Shown here: one piece after another, positions 9,155 through 17,843 of the stretch
Layout of the letters: each line of letters starts with the position of its first letter
How positions within the stretch are numbered: the first letter of the stretch is position 1
Assembly: GCA_041488095.1 (NCBI GenBank)
Contig: JBGPOP010000005.1
Span: forward strand, 1-64,000
Length of the DNA stretch: 64,000 bases
Reading direction: 5' to 3'
From: DASYPQ01 sp041488095
Lineage (GTDB): Bacteria > Planctomycetota > UBA1135 > GCA-002686595
The notes under the pieces: generated by a model
Databases searched by the model: none
Seen by the model: the letters and a program-made list of their open reading frames with translations, nothing else
Told to the model about the DNA's origin: nothing
Position numbers and translations under genes: made by a program

Positions 9155-10408
9155 GTGACCACCTTCAAGTACGCAGCCAAAGGCCCCGGCGGCAAGACCG
9201 TCGAGGGAACCATCAACGCAGCCGACCGGAGCGAGGTCGCGGCCGAGCTCCGCAAGCAGAACCTGGTCGCTCTCAAGATCGAGGAGAGCGGCGAGTCCGT
9301 CAGGAAGAGGCCGCCGGGCCCCAAGAACTTCCTGGGCGTGCTCAAGAAGCCCTCGGCCTCGCGCACCGACCTGGTCATGTTCACGCGGCAGCTGGCGACC
9401 ATGGTCGGCTCGGGTCTGGCGCTGCTCGAGGCCCTCGAGGTCCTGGGCGAGCAGGCCGAGGCGTCCGGGTTGAAGATGACCTGCGAGAGACTGGTCGCGG
9501 AGGTGCGCGCGGGCGTCGATCTCTCCACGGCGATGGAGTGCTGCCCCAAGGCCTTCGATCCGCTCTACGTCAGCATGGTGCGCGCGGGCGAGGTCTCGGG
9601 CCAGATGGACACGATCCTGGTGCGACTGGCCGAGTACATGGAATCCACCGAGCAGCTCAGGCGCGAGATCAAGTCGGCGATGACCTACCCGTGCGTCTCG
9701 ATGTGCCTCGTGCTGGGTATCACGACCTTCCTGATGCTGGGCGTCGTCCCCGGCTTCCGTTCGGTGTTCGAGTCGCTGGATTGCGAGCTGCCGCGGATCA
9801 CCCAGTTCACCCTCAACACGGCCGACTTCCTCAAGGCGCACTGGGCGCTGGTCTTCGGAGGCATGTTCCTGACGGTGGTCGCGCTGTTCATGTTCAAGAG
9901 GACGGAGAAGGGCAGCCTGTTCTTCGACCACTTCTCGTTGCGCGTGCCGATCATCGGCCCGTTGGTCCGCAAAGTCGCGCTGGCGCGGTTCTCGCGCACG
10001 TTCGCGACCCTGATCCGCTCGGGCGTGCCGATCATGGCAACGCTCGACATCGTGGCCGACACGGCCGGAAACCGCGTCGTCGCGGACGTCGTGCTCAACT
10101 CGCGCGAGAGCGTGCGCTCGGGCAACCTGCTGTCCGAGCCGCTGTCCCGCTCGCGGGTGTTCCCGCCCATGGTCGTGCGCATGATCGCGATCGGCGAGCG
10201 CACGGGCTCGCTCGAGGTCCTGCTGGAAAAAATAGCCGAGTTCTACGACCAGCAGGTCAAGGCGGCGGTCAAGTCGCTGACCAGCCTGATCGAGCCCATC
10301 CTGATCAGCGTGATGGGGGTCATCGTCGGCGGCGTGGTCATGTCCGTGTTCCTGCCCATCCTCGAGGTGGTCGGGAAGCTGGGCTCCCAAACGGGCGGGG
10401 GCGGTTGA
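9155..10408 (+). CDS. pilC: Type IV pilus inner-membrane platform protein PilC
   Basis: 417 residues, the expected length for PilC/GspF. The N-terminus FKYAAKGPGGKTVEGTI is the canonical opening. Two repeats of the GspF domain are visible: about residues 70-195, starting FTRQLATMVGSGLALLEAL, and about 275-400, with FSRTFATLIRSGVPIMATL. Each is followed by hydrophobic membrane segments. The protein couples the PilB and PilT motors to the pilin pool. GTG 9155 is chosen because homology starts at the next residues and the upstream frame is non-homologous. A hairpin spans the stop codon, before the prepilin genes. Confidence 0.95.
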   Translation: MTTFKYAAKGPGGKTVEGTINAADRSEVAAELRKQNLVALKIEESGESVRKRPPGPKNFLGVLKKPSASRTDLVMFTRQLATMVGSGLALLEALEVLGEQAEASGLKMTCERLVAEVRAGVDLSTAMECCPKAFDPLYVSMVRAGEVSGQMDTILVRLAEYMESTEQLRREIKSAMTYPCVSMCLVLGITTFLMLGVVPGFRSVFESLDCELPRITQFTLNTADFLKAHWALVFGGMFLTVVALFMFKRTEKGSLFFDHFSLRVPIIGPLVRKVALARFSRTFATLIRSGVPIMATLDIVADTAGNRVVADVVLNSRESVRSGNLLSEPLSRSRVFPPMVVRMIAIGERTGSLEVLLEKIAEFYDQQVKAAVKSLTSLIEPILISVMGVIVGGVVMSVFLPILEVVGKLGSQTGGGG

Positions 10409-10425
10409 TCTCAAGTCCCGCCCCC
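10397..10425 (+). terminator. Hairpin spanning the pilC stop codon
   Basis: GGGGGCGG at 10397-10404 pairs perfectly with CCGCCCCC at 10418-10425, and TTGA/TCAA inside the loop can extend the stem. There is no T tract. It could separate the pilus motor genes from the highly expressed pilin transcript, or protect the 3' end. Confidence 0.45.
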
Positions 10426-10615
10426 GTGCGGCCGATAGGCATACAAATCAGAAACCATTCGCTGGCGGGCAGTGCGTCCGCAGGCGGGCGGCAAGGAGAG
10501 GGCGGTCCTCCCAAGGGAGCGCCAGTTACCAGTGACAGAAGAAAGAAGCCAGGTCGAAGCCTTCTGCACGGCGTGTAGCCGGGCGGGCACCGGCCCCAAA
10601 GGAAAAGAAGCCAAC

Positions 10616-11350
10616 ATGATCCGTAGAAACAACCAATCGGGTTTCACCCTGATCGAGCTCATGATCGTGGTCGCGATCATCGCCATCATTGCGGCGATCG
10701 CCATCCCGCGTCTCATGAGCGCTCGCCTGTCGGCCAATGAGGCCGCGGCGATTTCCACGCTGCGCTCGGTCACTTCGGCTGAAGCCCAGCTCCAATCGTC
10801 GGCCGCGATCGACTCGGACGCGGACGGCGCCGGCGAGTACGGCTACTTCGGCGAACTGTCGGGCCGGTTCCCGCTGCGCGTCTCGGCGGCCGGCGTGCCG
10901 GCAGCCGGTGCGGCGGGCATCGACAACCTGAACCCCGCCATCCTGTCGAGCGCCTTCGGCAACCTCGCGGGCAGCCGCGTCCAGCGCCAGGGCTACATGT
11001 TCCAGATCTGGCTGCCGAACGCGACGGTGGGCGGTCTGGTCCCGGCCATCGCGGAAGACCTCTTGGGCGGCAAGGCCGCGGCACCGTTCCCGAACCCCAA
11101 CAACTGCGAGCTCCTGTGGTGCGTGTACGCCTGGCCGGCCGACCACAACAAGACCGGCAACCGGGCCTTCTTCACGAACCAGGAAGGCGACCTGCTCCAG
11201 TGCTTGAACCGCAGCGCCACACCGTTCGACGGCGTGGCCCTGACCCCGCCCTTCGACGAGGCCTTCACGGTCGGCGGCGACATGGGCTCTGCACTGCGCA
11301 TCGGCGTAGCGGGCGGCCCCAACAACACCATCTGGGTGCCCGTCAACTAG
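10616..11350 (+). CDS. Type IV prepilin 1 (major-pilin-like)
   Basis: 244 residues. The class III prepilin signal is a short basic leader with cleavage after Gly9 (QSG/FTLIELMIV), Phe at +1, Glu14 at +5 and a long hydrophobic alpha1 helix. The globular part contains a DSDADG loop at residues 66-71 that resembles a DxDxDG calcium loop, and Cys residues in NNCELLWCVYAW. The C-terminal pattern AWPADHNKTGNRAFFTNQEGD recurs in the next gene. A good ribosome-binding site (GGAAAAGAAG) precedes ATG 10616. Position directly after pilC suggests a major pilin or pseudopilin. PilD should process it. It is a close paralog of the following gene. Confidence 0.93.
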   Translation: MIRRNNQSGFTLIELMIVVAIIAIIAAIAIPRLMSARLSANEAAAISTLRSVTSAEAQLQSSAAIDSDADGAGEYGYFGELSGRFPLRVSAAGVPAAGAAGIDNLNPAILSSAFGNLAGSRVQRQGYMFQIWLPNATVGGLVPAIAEDLLGGKAAAPFPNPNNCELLWCVYAWPADHNKTGNRAFFTNQEGDLLQCLNRSATPFDGVALTPPFDEAFTVGGDMGSALRIGVAGGPNNTIWVPVN

Positions 11351-11693
11351 CCTGATCTCAGGACCCTCGGCTCCGCGAGCCGGGGGGCGGATCGATCCGC
11401 GATCGATCCTTCTCACGGAGCGCCGCGCTCGAGAGCGCGGCGCTCCAGCGTTTGGAGGAGGACGCGACAGGGGGCGCGACGCTCCTGCCCGCGATCCTCG
11501 CGGGGTGCAACTCTGTAACGTTACGGTTTCCCGCGCCCAGAAGCCGATAAAGCTGGAGTCGAGAGGGCTCCCGACGCGCGCAAGCGCACGCGCGGAGCAG
11601 AGTCCTGAGACCCCACAGCGGACACCAACACGGCCGGACCCAGGGCGGAGCCAAGACGCCCGCCATGTATCCGGTCCAGGAACGCAAACGGAC
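11351..11693. other. Intergenic leader between the two prepilin genes
   Basis: 343 bases without a plausible gene. It holds two inverted repeats (the 9-bp GGATCGATC/GATCGATCC pair near 11388-11408, and the stem at 11417-11446) and the perfect palindrome GTAACGTTAC at 11515-11524. I see no convincing -35/-10 pair. It probably contains the end of the first pilin transcript and the regulatory region of the second. Confidence 0.5.
11417..11446 (+). terminator. Hairpin after prepilin 1
   Basis: A perfect 14-bp GC-rich stem (11417-11430 with 11433-11446) lies 66 bases after the first pilin stop. It lacks a T tract. It may limit read-through from the first pilin into the second or stabilise the pilin mRNA. 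Confidence 0.55.
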
Positions 11694-12431
11694 ATGACCC
11701 GCAGAACCCACCGAGCCGGTTTCACCCTGATCGAGCTCATGATCGTGGTCGCAATCATCGCCATCATCGCGGCGATCGCCATCCCGCGTCTCATGAGCGC
11801 TCGCCTGTCGGCCAACGAGGCCGCGGCGATCTCCACGCTGCGGTCGGTCGCGACCGCGCAGGCACAGATCCAGTCCTCGGGCGCGATCGACACCGACGCC
11901 GACGGCGCGGGGGAATACGCCTACTTCGGCGAGCTGTCGGGTCAGCGCCCGGTCCGCATCTCGGCGGCCGGCGTGCCGGCGGCTGGTGCGGCGGGCGTCG
12001 ACAACCTGAACCCGGCCATTCTGTCGAGCGCTTTCGGCAACGTCACAGGCAGCCGCGTCCAGCGCCAGGGCTACATGTTCCAGATGTGGCTGCCAGCGGC
12101 CACCGTGGGAGGCGTGGTCGGTGCTGTCGCAGAGGACGCCACCGGCGGCAAGGCTGCGGCGCCGTTCCCCAACTCCAACAACGGCGAGATCCTATGGTGC
12201 TGTTACGCTTGGCCGGCCGACGACCACAAGACCGGCAACCGGGCCTTCTTCACCAGCCACGAGGGCGAGCTGCTCCAGTGCCAGAACCGCAGCGCGACAC
12301 CCTACGACGGCACGGTCAAGACCCCGGCCTTCGACGAGGCCTTCTCCACGGCGGGCGACATGTCATCGTCGCTGAGGATCGGGATCATCGGAGGCGCTGA
12401 CAACACGATCTGGTCGCCCATCCAGATCTGA
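11694..12431 (+). CDS. Type IV prepilin 2, tandem paralog of prepilin 1
   Basis: 245 residues. It has the same class III signal as the preceding pilin (cleavage after Gly9, Phe10 at +1, Glu14 at +5), the identical hydrophobic helix, the DTDADG loop at the same position and the same C-terminal AWPADDHKTGNRAFFTSHEGE block. Roughly three quarters of residues match prepilin 1. Differences concentrate in the middle and C-terminal surface regions. The first about 120 bases of the helix-coding region are almost identical in DNA, with only a handful of synonymous changes. ATG 11694 starts the signal peptide; the frame is open further upstream but that part is not pilin-like. It could be an alternative major pilin or a minor pilin. 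Confidence 0.93.
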   Translation: MTRRTHRAGFTLIELMIVVAIIAIIAAIAIPRLMSARLSANEAAAISTLRSVATAQAQIQSSGAIDTDADGAGEYAYFGELSGQRPVRISAAGVPAAGAAGVDNLNPAILSSAFGNVTGSRVQRQGYMFQMWLPAATVGGVVGAVAEDATGGKAAAPFPNSNNGEILWCCYAWPADDHKTGNRAFFTSHEGELLQCQNRSATPYDGTVKTPAFDEAFSTAGDMSSSLRIGIIGGADNTIWSPIQI

Positions 12432-12469
12432 AGCCGCGCCTTCATCCCACTCGGGACTCCGAACCTCTC

Positions 12470-13237
12470 TCAGGGCAACGGCAGCCCGAAGAGCCGTGCC
12501 GCGTTGAGGCTCGCCTGCGCCGCGAGAGGCATGACCTCGCTTCCGCGCACGCGGGCGACCTCCTCGATCACGGCGCGAACCCAGGCCGGCTCGTTGCGCC
12601 GTCCACGCTGCTTCTGCGGCGCCAGGAACGGACTGTCGGTCTCGAACAGGATCCGGTCCGCGGGCACGGCCTGCGCCGCCGCGCGGTTCTCTTCGTTCCC
12701 CGGAAAGGTCACCACGCCCGAGAACGAGATGAAGAAGCCCAGCTCGAGGTAGGGAGGCAGCTCCCCGGCTCCCATCGTGTAGCAGTGCATCACTCCCCGC
12801 ACGCCGGGCACCGAGCGCAGGAGCTCGACGGTCTCCTCGTGTGCGTCGCGGCAGTGGACGACGACGGGTTTCCCCAGCTCGCGCGCCAGCTCGAGGTGCC
12901 AGCGGAAGTTCTCGCGCTGGCTCTCCCGGGGCGAGAAGAGCTTGAAGTAGTCGAGTCCCGTCTCGCCGACTCCGACGCACTCTCCCCGCGCGCACAGCCG
13001 TGCGATCTCAGCGCGCTCCTTCCCTCCCGCGCTCCGGGACTCGTGCGGATGGATTCCCGCCGTCGGGTACAAGCCGCCTGCCCGCGTGCAGGTCGCGAAG
13101 GCCGCTTTGGACGTCTCGACGTCCGTCCCGACGACCACCATCCGCTCGACGTCGGCCGCGTGCGCCCGGGCGAGCACCTCGTCGAAGTCGTCCCGGTAGC
13201 TCTCCCAGAAGAGGTGGGCGTGCGTGTCGGTGATCAC
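12470..13237 (-). CDS. tatD: TatD-family metal-dependent DNase
   Basis: 255 residues, the normal length. The TIM-barrel metal sites are in place: DTHAHLFW at the N-terminus (HxH), GETGLDYF, VVHCRDA with its His, the HCYTMG His and the late FETDSPFLAP aspartate. TatD proteins are cytoplasmic 3'-5' exonucleases / deoxyribonucleases linked to DNA repair and turnover. GTG 13237 overlaps the TGA of the upstream lipoprotein gene in a GTGA, so the two are translationally coupled. It converges with prepilin 2, with only 38 bases between stops and no clear terminator. Confidence 0.93.
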   Translation of the reverse strand: MITDTHAHLFWESYRDDFDEVLARAHAADVERMVVVGTDVETSKAAFATCTRAGGLYPTAGIHPHESRSAGGKERAEIARLCARGECVGVGETGLDYFKLFSPRESQRENFRWHLELARELGKPVVVHCRDAHEETVELLRSVPGVRGVMHCYTMGAGELPPYLELGFFISFSGVVTFPGNEENRAAAQAVPADRILFETDSPFLAPQKQRGRRNEPAWVRAVIEEVARVRGSEVMPLAAQASLNAARLFGLPLP

Positions 13238-14229
13238 CGGGGGTTCGAGGGGGCAGGCGCTCCGTGCTCGCAGTTCTTCTCCAGCATGTCGCGCAGGAAC
13301 TGGAGGAAGCTGAGGTCGGCCTCGCGATCGGCAACCTGGTTGAACACCTCGCACGCGGATTCCTTCGGCAGGCTGTCGCGGATCCCCTGCGCGGCCATGC
13401 GCCTCAGGTAGCCGTCGCCCGTCGACTCGATCAGGATCGCCTGCAGCACCTGGATCGCGAGAGGCTCGGGCCTCTTCCCGAGCTCTTTCACCGCGCGAAT
13501 CCGCGCGGTCTCGTCCATGAGGAGGTTGGTCGCCACGTCGGCGAGCTCCGGGACCGGGGAGCGACCCGTCCGGTCGCAGGCGAGCACCCACGATTTCACG
13601 AGGAACTCCGCTGGCGGTTGGGTTTGCGAGGGGTGCGCCTTGACCACCATGGGCTGGAGCACTTCCAGCGCGCGCTCCGGCGACGTCTCGGCGAGCAGCA
13701 GCGCCGCATCGGTGCGCAGTTCGAGGGACGCGCCGTACTGGGTCACCAGCACCTCGAGCAGCGGGCGGGCATCCTGTGGCGCGGCGTGCGCGGCGACGTC
13801 GAGCAGGCCGCGCTCCACGTCCACGGGTCGCGTTGTGTCACCGCGAGGCTTCTCACCGAGCAGCGCCAGAGCTTCAAGGCCATTCTCGCGGCCGCCCGCC
13901 CGCAGCCTGGCGAGCAGCTCCAGTCCGCGCTGCAAGCGCCGGTCTGTGATGTCGCTCGTGACTGCCTTCCCGAGCGGGGTCAGGACCTCGACCAGCTCGG
14001 CGAGATCGGCCTTCGTCATCTCTCTCACGCCAAGCGAGCGAGAGGGCGGCTCCTTCTTGCAGGCCGCGAGCAGGAACAGGGCGAGCGACCAAGTCGCCGC
14101 GCTCTGAAATGCATTGGCAACCGTCCCGCTGTTCGCTAACGCACGGCCAGCGAGCGATAGGTTGCAGGGTGTGCCAGGGTCTGGGGGCGCCGACTCGGGG
14201 GAGCGCGCGTGGTGCGACGCGGGGATCAT
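13234..14229 (-). CDS. Putative lipoprotein with HEAT-like helical repeats, function unknown
   Basis: From the best in-frame ATG (14229) this is 331 residues. A hydrophobic stretch ending in the lipobox LLAAC lies about residues 45-55, an unusually long n-region. No closer ATG, GTG or TTG exists in frame, so the true start is uncertain. The mature part is alpha-helical and leucine/alanine-rich, with repeated motifs such as GLELLARLRAGG, RTDAALLLAETSPERAL, IRAVKELGKRPEP and RRMAAQGIRDSLP. These look like HEAT or Armadillo-type repeats. Such proteins are scaffolds; no catalytic site is visible. It overlaps tatD by 4 bases downstream. Confidence 0.65.
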   Translation of the reverse strand: MIPASHHARSPESAPPDPGTPCNLSLAGRALANSGTVANAFQSAATWSLALFLLAACKKEPPSRSLGVREMTKADLAELVEVLTPLGKAVTSDITDRRLQRGLELLARLRAGGRENGLEALALLGEKPRGDTTRPVDVERGLLDVAAHAAPQDARPLLEVLVTQYGASLELRTDAALLLAETSPERALEVLQPMVVKAHPSQTQPPAEFLVKSWVLACDRTGRSPVPELADVATNLLMDETARIRAVKELGKRPEPLAIQVLQAILIESTGDGYLRRMAAQGIRDSLPKESACEVFNQVADREADLSFLQFLRDMLEKNCEHGAPAPSNPR

Positions 14230-14544
14230 CGGTCGGGAAAGGTCTTCCTGTCGGTCAGGTCCGAGTCGTACGGCACGGCTTTTGTGCTGCGCCATCAGCA
14301 AGTTTCTCGCCGCCCTCGATGCGGTCCAGGGTAGCCTGCGCCGCGCGGCGGCTCCAGGCTGCCGGTACTCCGGCCAAAAAGCTGGCAACCGTTCGAGGCC
14401 TGGATCTATCATGCTCAGCTCTCGCACGGCACCCTACCGACCCGGCGCACCCGCCGGTCGGATGCCTCTGGGTGCCCCTGCCGGCTCCCGGAGCTGCCGG
14501 GGCGGGCCCTTCCACGTCAAGAGTCCCAACGCACGGTTTCCTTC
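14230..14544. other. Divergent intergenic region before the large lipoprotein gene
   Basis: About 315 bases between the divergent HEAT-like lipoprotein and the glycine-rich lipoprotein. I see no convincing ORF. TATCAT at 14407-14412 could be a -10 box, with only a weak, distant -35. A GCCGG/CCGGC hairpin lies around 14370-14384. It probably contains both promoters. Confidence 0.4.
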
Positions 14545-17500
14545 ATGAAGAATTCAGGTCTGAGCGCAGTGGGCTTCGGCCTCGCCCTCTCCCTCCTGCT
14601 TCCCGCTTGCAGTGGCGGAGGAGGTGGCGGGTCGGCGAGCGGCGGCCCGATGTTCATCCAGACCTGCTCCCTGGGATGCAGCAGCGGACAGGGGGGCTCC
14701 CAGGTGAGCTGCACGATCGTACAGGTCGCCCTCGACAACGAGATCGCGGTGCTCTTCTCCGAACCGGTCGATCCCGCCTCGGTGGACTCGACGACCTTCC
14801 AGCTGATCGATGTCGGCAGCGGTCAGGTTCCGGTGGGAGCGCGGCTGGTCGACGCGAGCAATCCGCGCAAGATGATCTTCCGACCGACGATCACCTTCGA
14901 CTCGCAGGGCACCGCCACGTTCGGCTTCACGCCCAACACGACCTACCGCATCACGGTCCCGGGCACGAACCACAACGACCTTGGGCCCTTCGTGAAGAGC
15001 TTGGGCGGCGGGTCCAACCAGAGCCGCATGCAATGCGACATCCAGACGACCAACCAGGTCGACGACCTGGTGCCGGGCCCCCCCCATGTGCATCTCAGGG
15101 TCGACTTGGCGATCCCCTCCACGCCCGACGTCAACGACTTCATCCCCGACCAGGAAGCGGCCGGAGCGCTCAACGTGTGGCGGAATTCCACCGTCCGGTT
15201 CATCTTCAACGACATCATGAACCCGGTGACGCTGGCCAACCCCATCACGCACCAGGCGTCGCTCATCACGATCAAGGTCGACTCCGACGGAGACCTGGGC
15301 ACGACGGCGGATCAAGTCACCCTGTTCGGCAACTATGTGGTCCAGATCGACCTGAACGCTCTGCAGACCGTGATGACCTTCACGGCCGCGAACGGCATGC
15401 CGTCGTCGGGCGACCTTCCGACGCAGATCTCCCCGCGCAAGATCCTGGTCAACATTCCCTCGACCGTGCAGGACCTCGCCGGGAACGGGATGGCGAACCC
15501 CGGGACGACGATTTTCACGCCCGAGATCATCCAGTACCCGTCGATCGACATCCCCGATGCGGACGGCGAGAACTTCACGAATACTTCGAGCGAAGACCAG
15601 GCCAACAGCGGGGCGGACTGGGGGCAGGGTCGCGTGACGCTGGGCTGGGGCGGGGGCTCGGGCCGCCTGGGCAGCCTGCGCGTCCCCACCCCGCAGACGG
15701 TGACGCTGGACACCGACGGCACGATGTTCAAGAACCTGAGCGCGCCCGACCCGCTGACGACCCTTCCGCTCGTGGCGACCTCGGGGATCATCGACAACTC
15801 GCGGCCGACGGGGGGACCGGCCGGTTACGAGCCGCTCGACGCGGGCACATGGCCGACCGTGACGGTCACCGATGGCATCTTCGAGTTCAGCTCGCTCACG
15901 GTCGAGTCGGGCGCGGTCCTCAAGATCGTCGGTACCCAGCACGTGCGCCTGTTCTCGCGTGGGACGGTGACGATCGACGGCGCGATCGACATCCGCGGTG
16001 AGGCCCCGGCTGCGCACGCATCGGACACGGCGGGAGGGGAGATGGGAGGAAATGGAGGCCCCAACGCCGGCGAGGGGGGCAAGGGCGGAGACCGCGCCGA
16101 CAACACCGGACACAACGACCTCCTAGCCTTGACGCCGCCCGGGAACGCGATCACGAACCCGGGTGCCTTCGTCGATGGGACGAAAGGCGGGGGCATCGGC
16201 CGCAGCGCGAACTTGGCCGCCGGTTCGGGCGGACGGCACTACCCCAACCTGTTCCCGACCTCGACGCGCAATTCGCTGCCCGACCGAGGCGGCCTCATCT
16301 ACACCGCCATCCTCTTCAACGGCCTTTGCACCGTGCGTCAGGTTTCCTCGCCGGGTGGAGGCGGGGCCTACGGCATCGACGGCGGGAACGGAGCTCCGCA
16401 GACTCCCGATCCCGACGGGATCAACCCCACGCCGCCCCCGCCGTCCGTGTCCAACCTTCCCACGAGCCCGGCCCGGGGAGGGGACTCGGCGCTCCTCGGC
16501 ATCGAGCCGCCCGACCCTCCGGGAAGCCACATCATTCGCACGTTGGACGCTGCCAATTACCTGCGCGGCGGATCGGGCGGTGGCGGGGGAGGCACCCACC
16601 TGTACGACACGGACCAGCTGAGTGCGGACCCGAGCATCGACGGTTGCTACAACGCCGCCAGTTTCTTCGGCATCGAGGAGTACTTCGACCACAGCGGCGG
16701 CGGCGGCGGCGGCGGTGGCGGTGCCCTGCAACTCGTCAGCGGCGAGGTGATCCGCCTCAGGGGCGTCATCGCAGCTCAAGGTGGTGACGGCGGGAACAAT
16801 GCGACCGGCACGGGTGTCGCTCCGCGGGCGTCGCGCGCCGCTCCCGGCGGCGCGGGCTCGGGCGGCGCCGTGCGCTTGCAGGCCACGGTCATCAACATCG
16901 ACGGCAACAGCCCGGGTCGGATCAACGTCTCGGGCGGGTTGGGAGGGGTCAACATCTCTCCGGCCAGCGGAGGCGGGACGATCACGCTCGGTCAAGGCGG
17001 GAGTGGAGGCTCCGGTTTGATCCGCGTCGAGGACCTCTCGGGAGGGACGAGTCCCCCGGCGACGCTCATGACGCGCTGCTCGGAAGCCTTCAAGATCCTG
17101 CCCTTCGACCCGACGCACATCGACTCCAACACGACCTCCGGACCCTGCCACGGCCTGCCCGAGGACGAGGACGTGCTGTCGGTCGGAATCTGGGGCCAGT
17201 CGCGCAAGCGACCGGAGTCCTTCTCCGGCGCCGTCTCGTGCTGGGTGCGTCCCCCGGGGAACTTCTTCACGGTCAATTTCAATGCGGACGACCTGTCGGT
17301 CCCGACCAGCCCCGTGTACGGCTGGAACATGCAGGTGGTCTACGACGGACCCGGCCCCGGCGGGCCGATCCTGATCAACTACCGCGGACCCGATCCGAAC
17401 TCGCCTTTCGGCAGCGGCGACTTCGAGACCAATCTCGGCTCGGTCGTCAACTATCTGGACGACGCCAACCCGCCGGGCAATCAATTCGGGACCGGCCCGT

Positions 17501-17793
17501 TCGATCCAGGCAACAGCGGCTCCTATCTCGCGGTTCGCTTCCAGGGCGCTCTGGCGATCGGCGACATCTCGGGCGATCCCTGCAACGTCCAGCTCGCCGG
17601 CGTCGGCAGCCAGATCGCTGCCGGCTCGCTGACTCCCTGGGTGCGACACCCCTCGGACCTCAATCTGTTCCAGCCCCGCCCGAACATGATCCGCTTCTGC
17701 GTCGTGTTCGACCGATCGCTGGCGGCGCCGAACTCCGTGCCGTCCTTCATCCGCGGCGTCACGAACCTCATCATCCACGCCCAGCCGGATTGA
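14545..17793 (+). CDS. Large glycine-rich surface lipoprotein with Ig-like domains
   Basis: 1082 residues. The signal peptide has lipobox LLPAC with Cys22, then a GGGGGG linker. Two SbsA-type Ig-like domains follow. The first begins around residue 65 (LDNEIAVLFSEPVDPASVDS), and the second around 190-300 has the WRNSTVRFIFNDIMNPVTLANP segment. Residues about 460-850 are glycine-rich, with repeated GGxGG patterns resembling autotransporter or collagen-like low-complexity beta structures and nine consecutive glycines near residue 718. The C-terminal 200 residues are strand-rich. It is probably a long outer-membrane-anchored surface protein. The C-terminus resembles the truncated protein at 1-149 and the Ig part resembles the protein at 313. 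Location beside pilin genes suggests an adhesin role, by inference. Confidence 0.85.
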   Translation: MKNSGLSAVGFGLALSLLLPACSGGGGGGSASGGPMFIQTCSLGCSSGQGGSQVSCTIVQVALDNEIAVLFSEPVDPASVDSTTFQLIDVGSGQVPVGARLVDASNPRKMIFRPTITFDSQGTATFGFTPNTTYRITVPGTNHNDLGPFVKSLGGGSNQSRMQCDIQTTNQVDDLVPGPPHVHLRVDLAIPSTPDVNDFIPDQEAAGALNVWRNSTVRFIFNDIMNPVTLANPITHQASLITIKVDSDGDLGTTADQVTLFGNYVVQIDLNALQTVMTFTAANGMPSSGDLPTQISPRKILVNIPSTVQDLAGNGMANPGTTIFTPEIIQYPSIDIPDADGENFTNTSSEDQANSGADWGQGRVTLGWGGGSGRLGSLRVPTPQTVTLDTDGTMFKNLSAPDPLTTLPLVATSGIIDNSRPTGGPAGYEPLDAGTWPTVTVTDGIFEFSSLTVESGAVLKIVGTQHVRLFSRGTVTIDGAIDIRGEAPAAHASDTAGGEMGGNGGPNAGEGGKGGDRADNTGHNDLLALTPPGNAITNPGAFVDGTKGGGIGRSANLAAGSGGRHYPNLFPTSTRNSLPDRGGLIYTAILFNGLCTVRQVSSPGGGGAYGIDGGNGAPQTPDPDGINPTPPPPSVSNLPTSPARGGDSALLGIEPPDPPGSHIIRTLDAANYLRGGSGGGGGGTHLYDTDQLSADPSIDGCYNAASFFGIEEYFDHSGGGGGGGGGALQLVSGEVIRLRGVIAAQGGDGGNNATGTGVAPRASRAAPGGAGSGGAVRLQATVINIDGNSPGRINVSGGLGGVNISPASGGGTITLGQGGSGGSGLIRVEDLSGGTSPPATLMTRCSEAFKILPFDPTHIDSNTTSGPCHGLPEDEDVLSVGIWGQSRKRPESFSGAVSCWVRPPGNFFTVNFNADDLSVPTSPVYGWNMQVVYDGPGPGGPILINYRGPDPNSPFGSGDFETNLGSVVNYLDDANPPGNQFGTGPFDPGNSGSYLAVRFQGALAIGDISGDPCNVQLAGVGSQIAAGSLTPWVRHPSDLNLFQPRPNMIRFCVVFDRSLAAPNSVPSFIRGVTNLIIHAQPD

Positions 17794-17843
17794 TCCGGAC
17801 ATCCCGCCCAGTCGCCCGGTTGCGTCCGGAGGCCAGCTCGGAA

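Noticed and set aside
10466..10480. Sigma54-like TGGC...GTGC before prepilin 1
   Set aside because: The GG-to-GC spacing is 8 rather than 10 bases.
14271..14286. Sigma54-like GGCACG...TTGT motif upstream of the large lipoprotein
   Set aside because: The -12 GC dinucleotide is GT, and the distance to the gene is about 260 bases.
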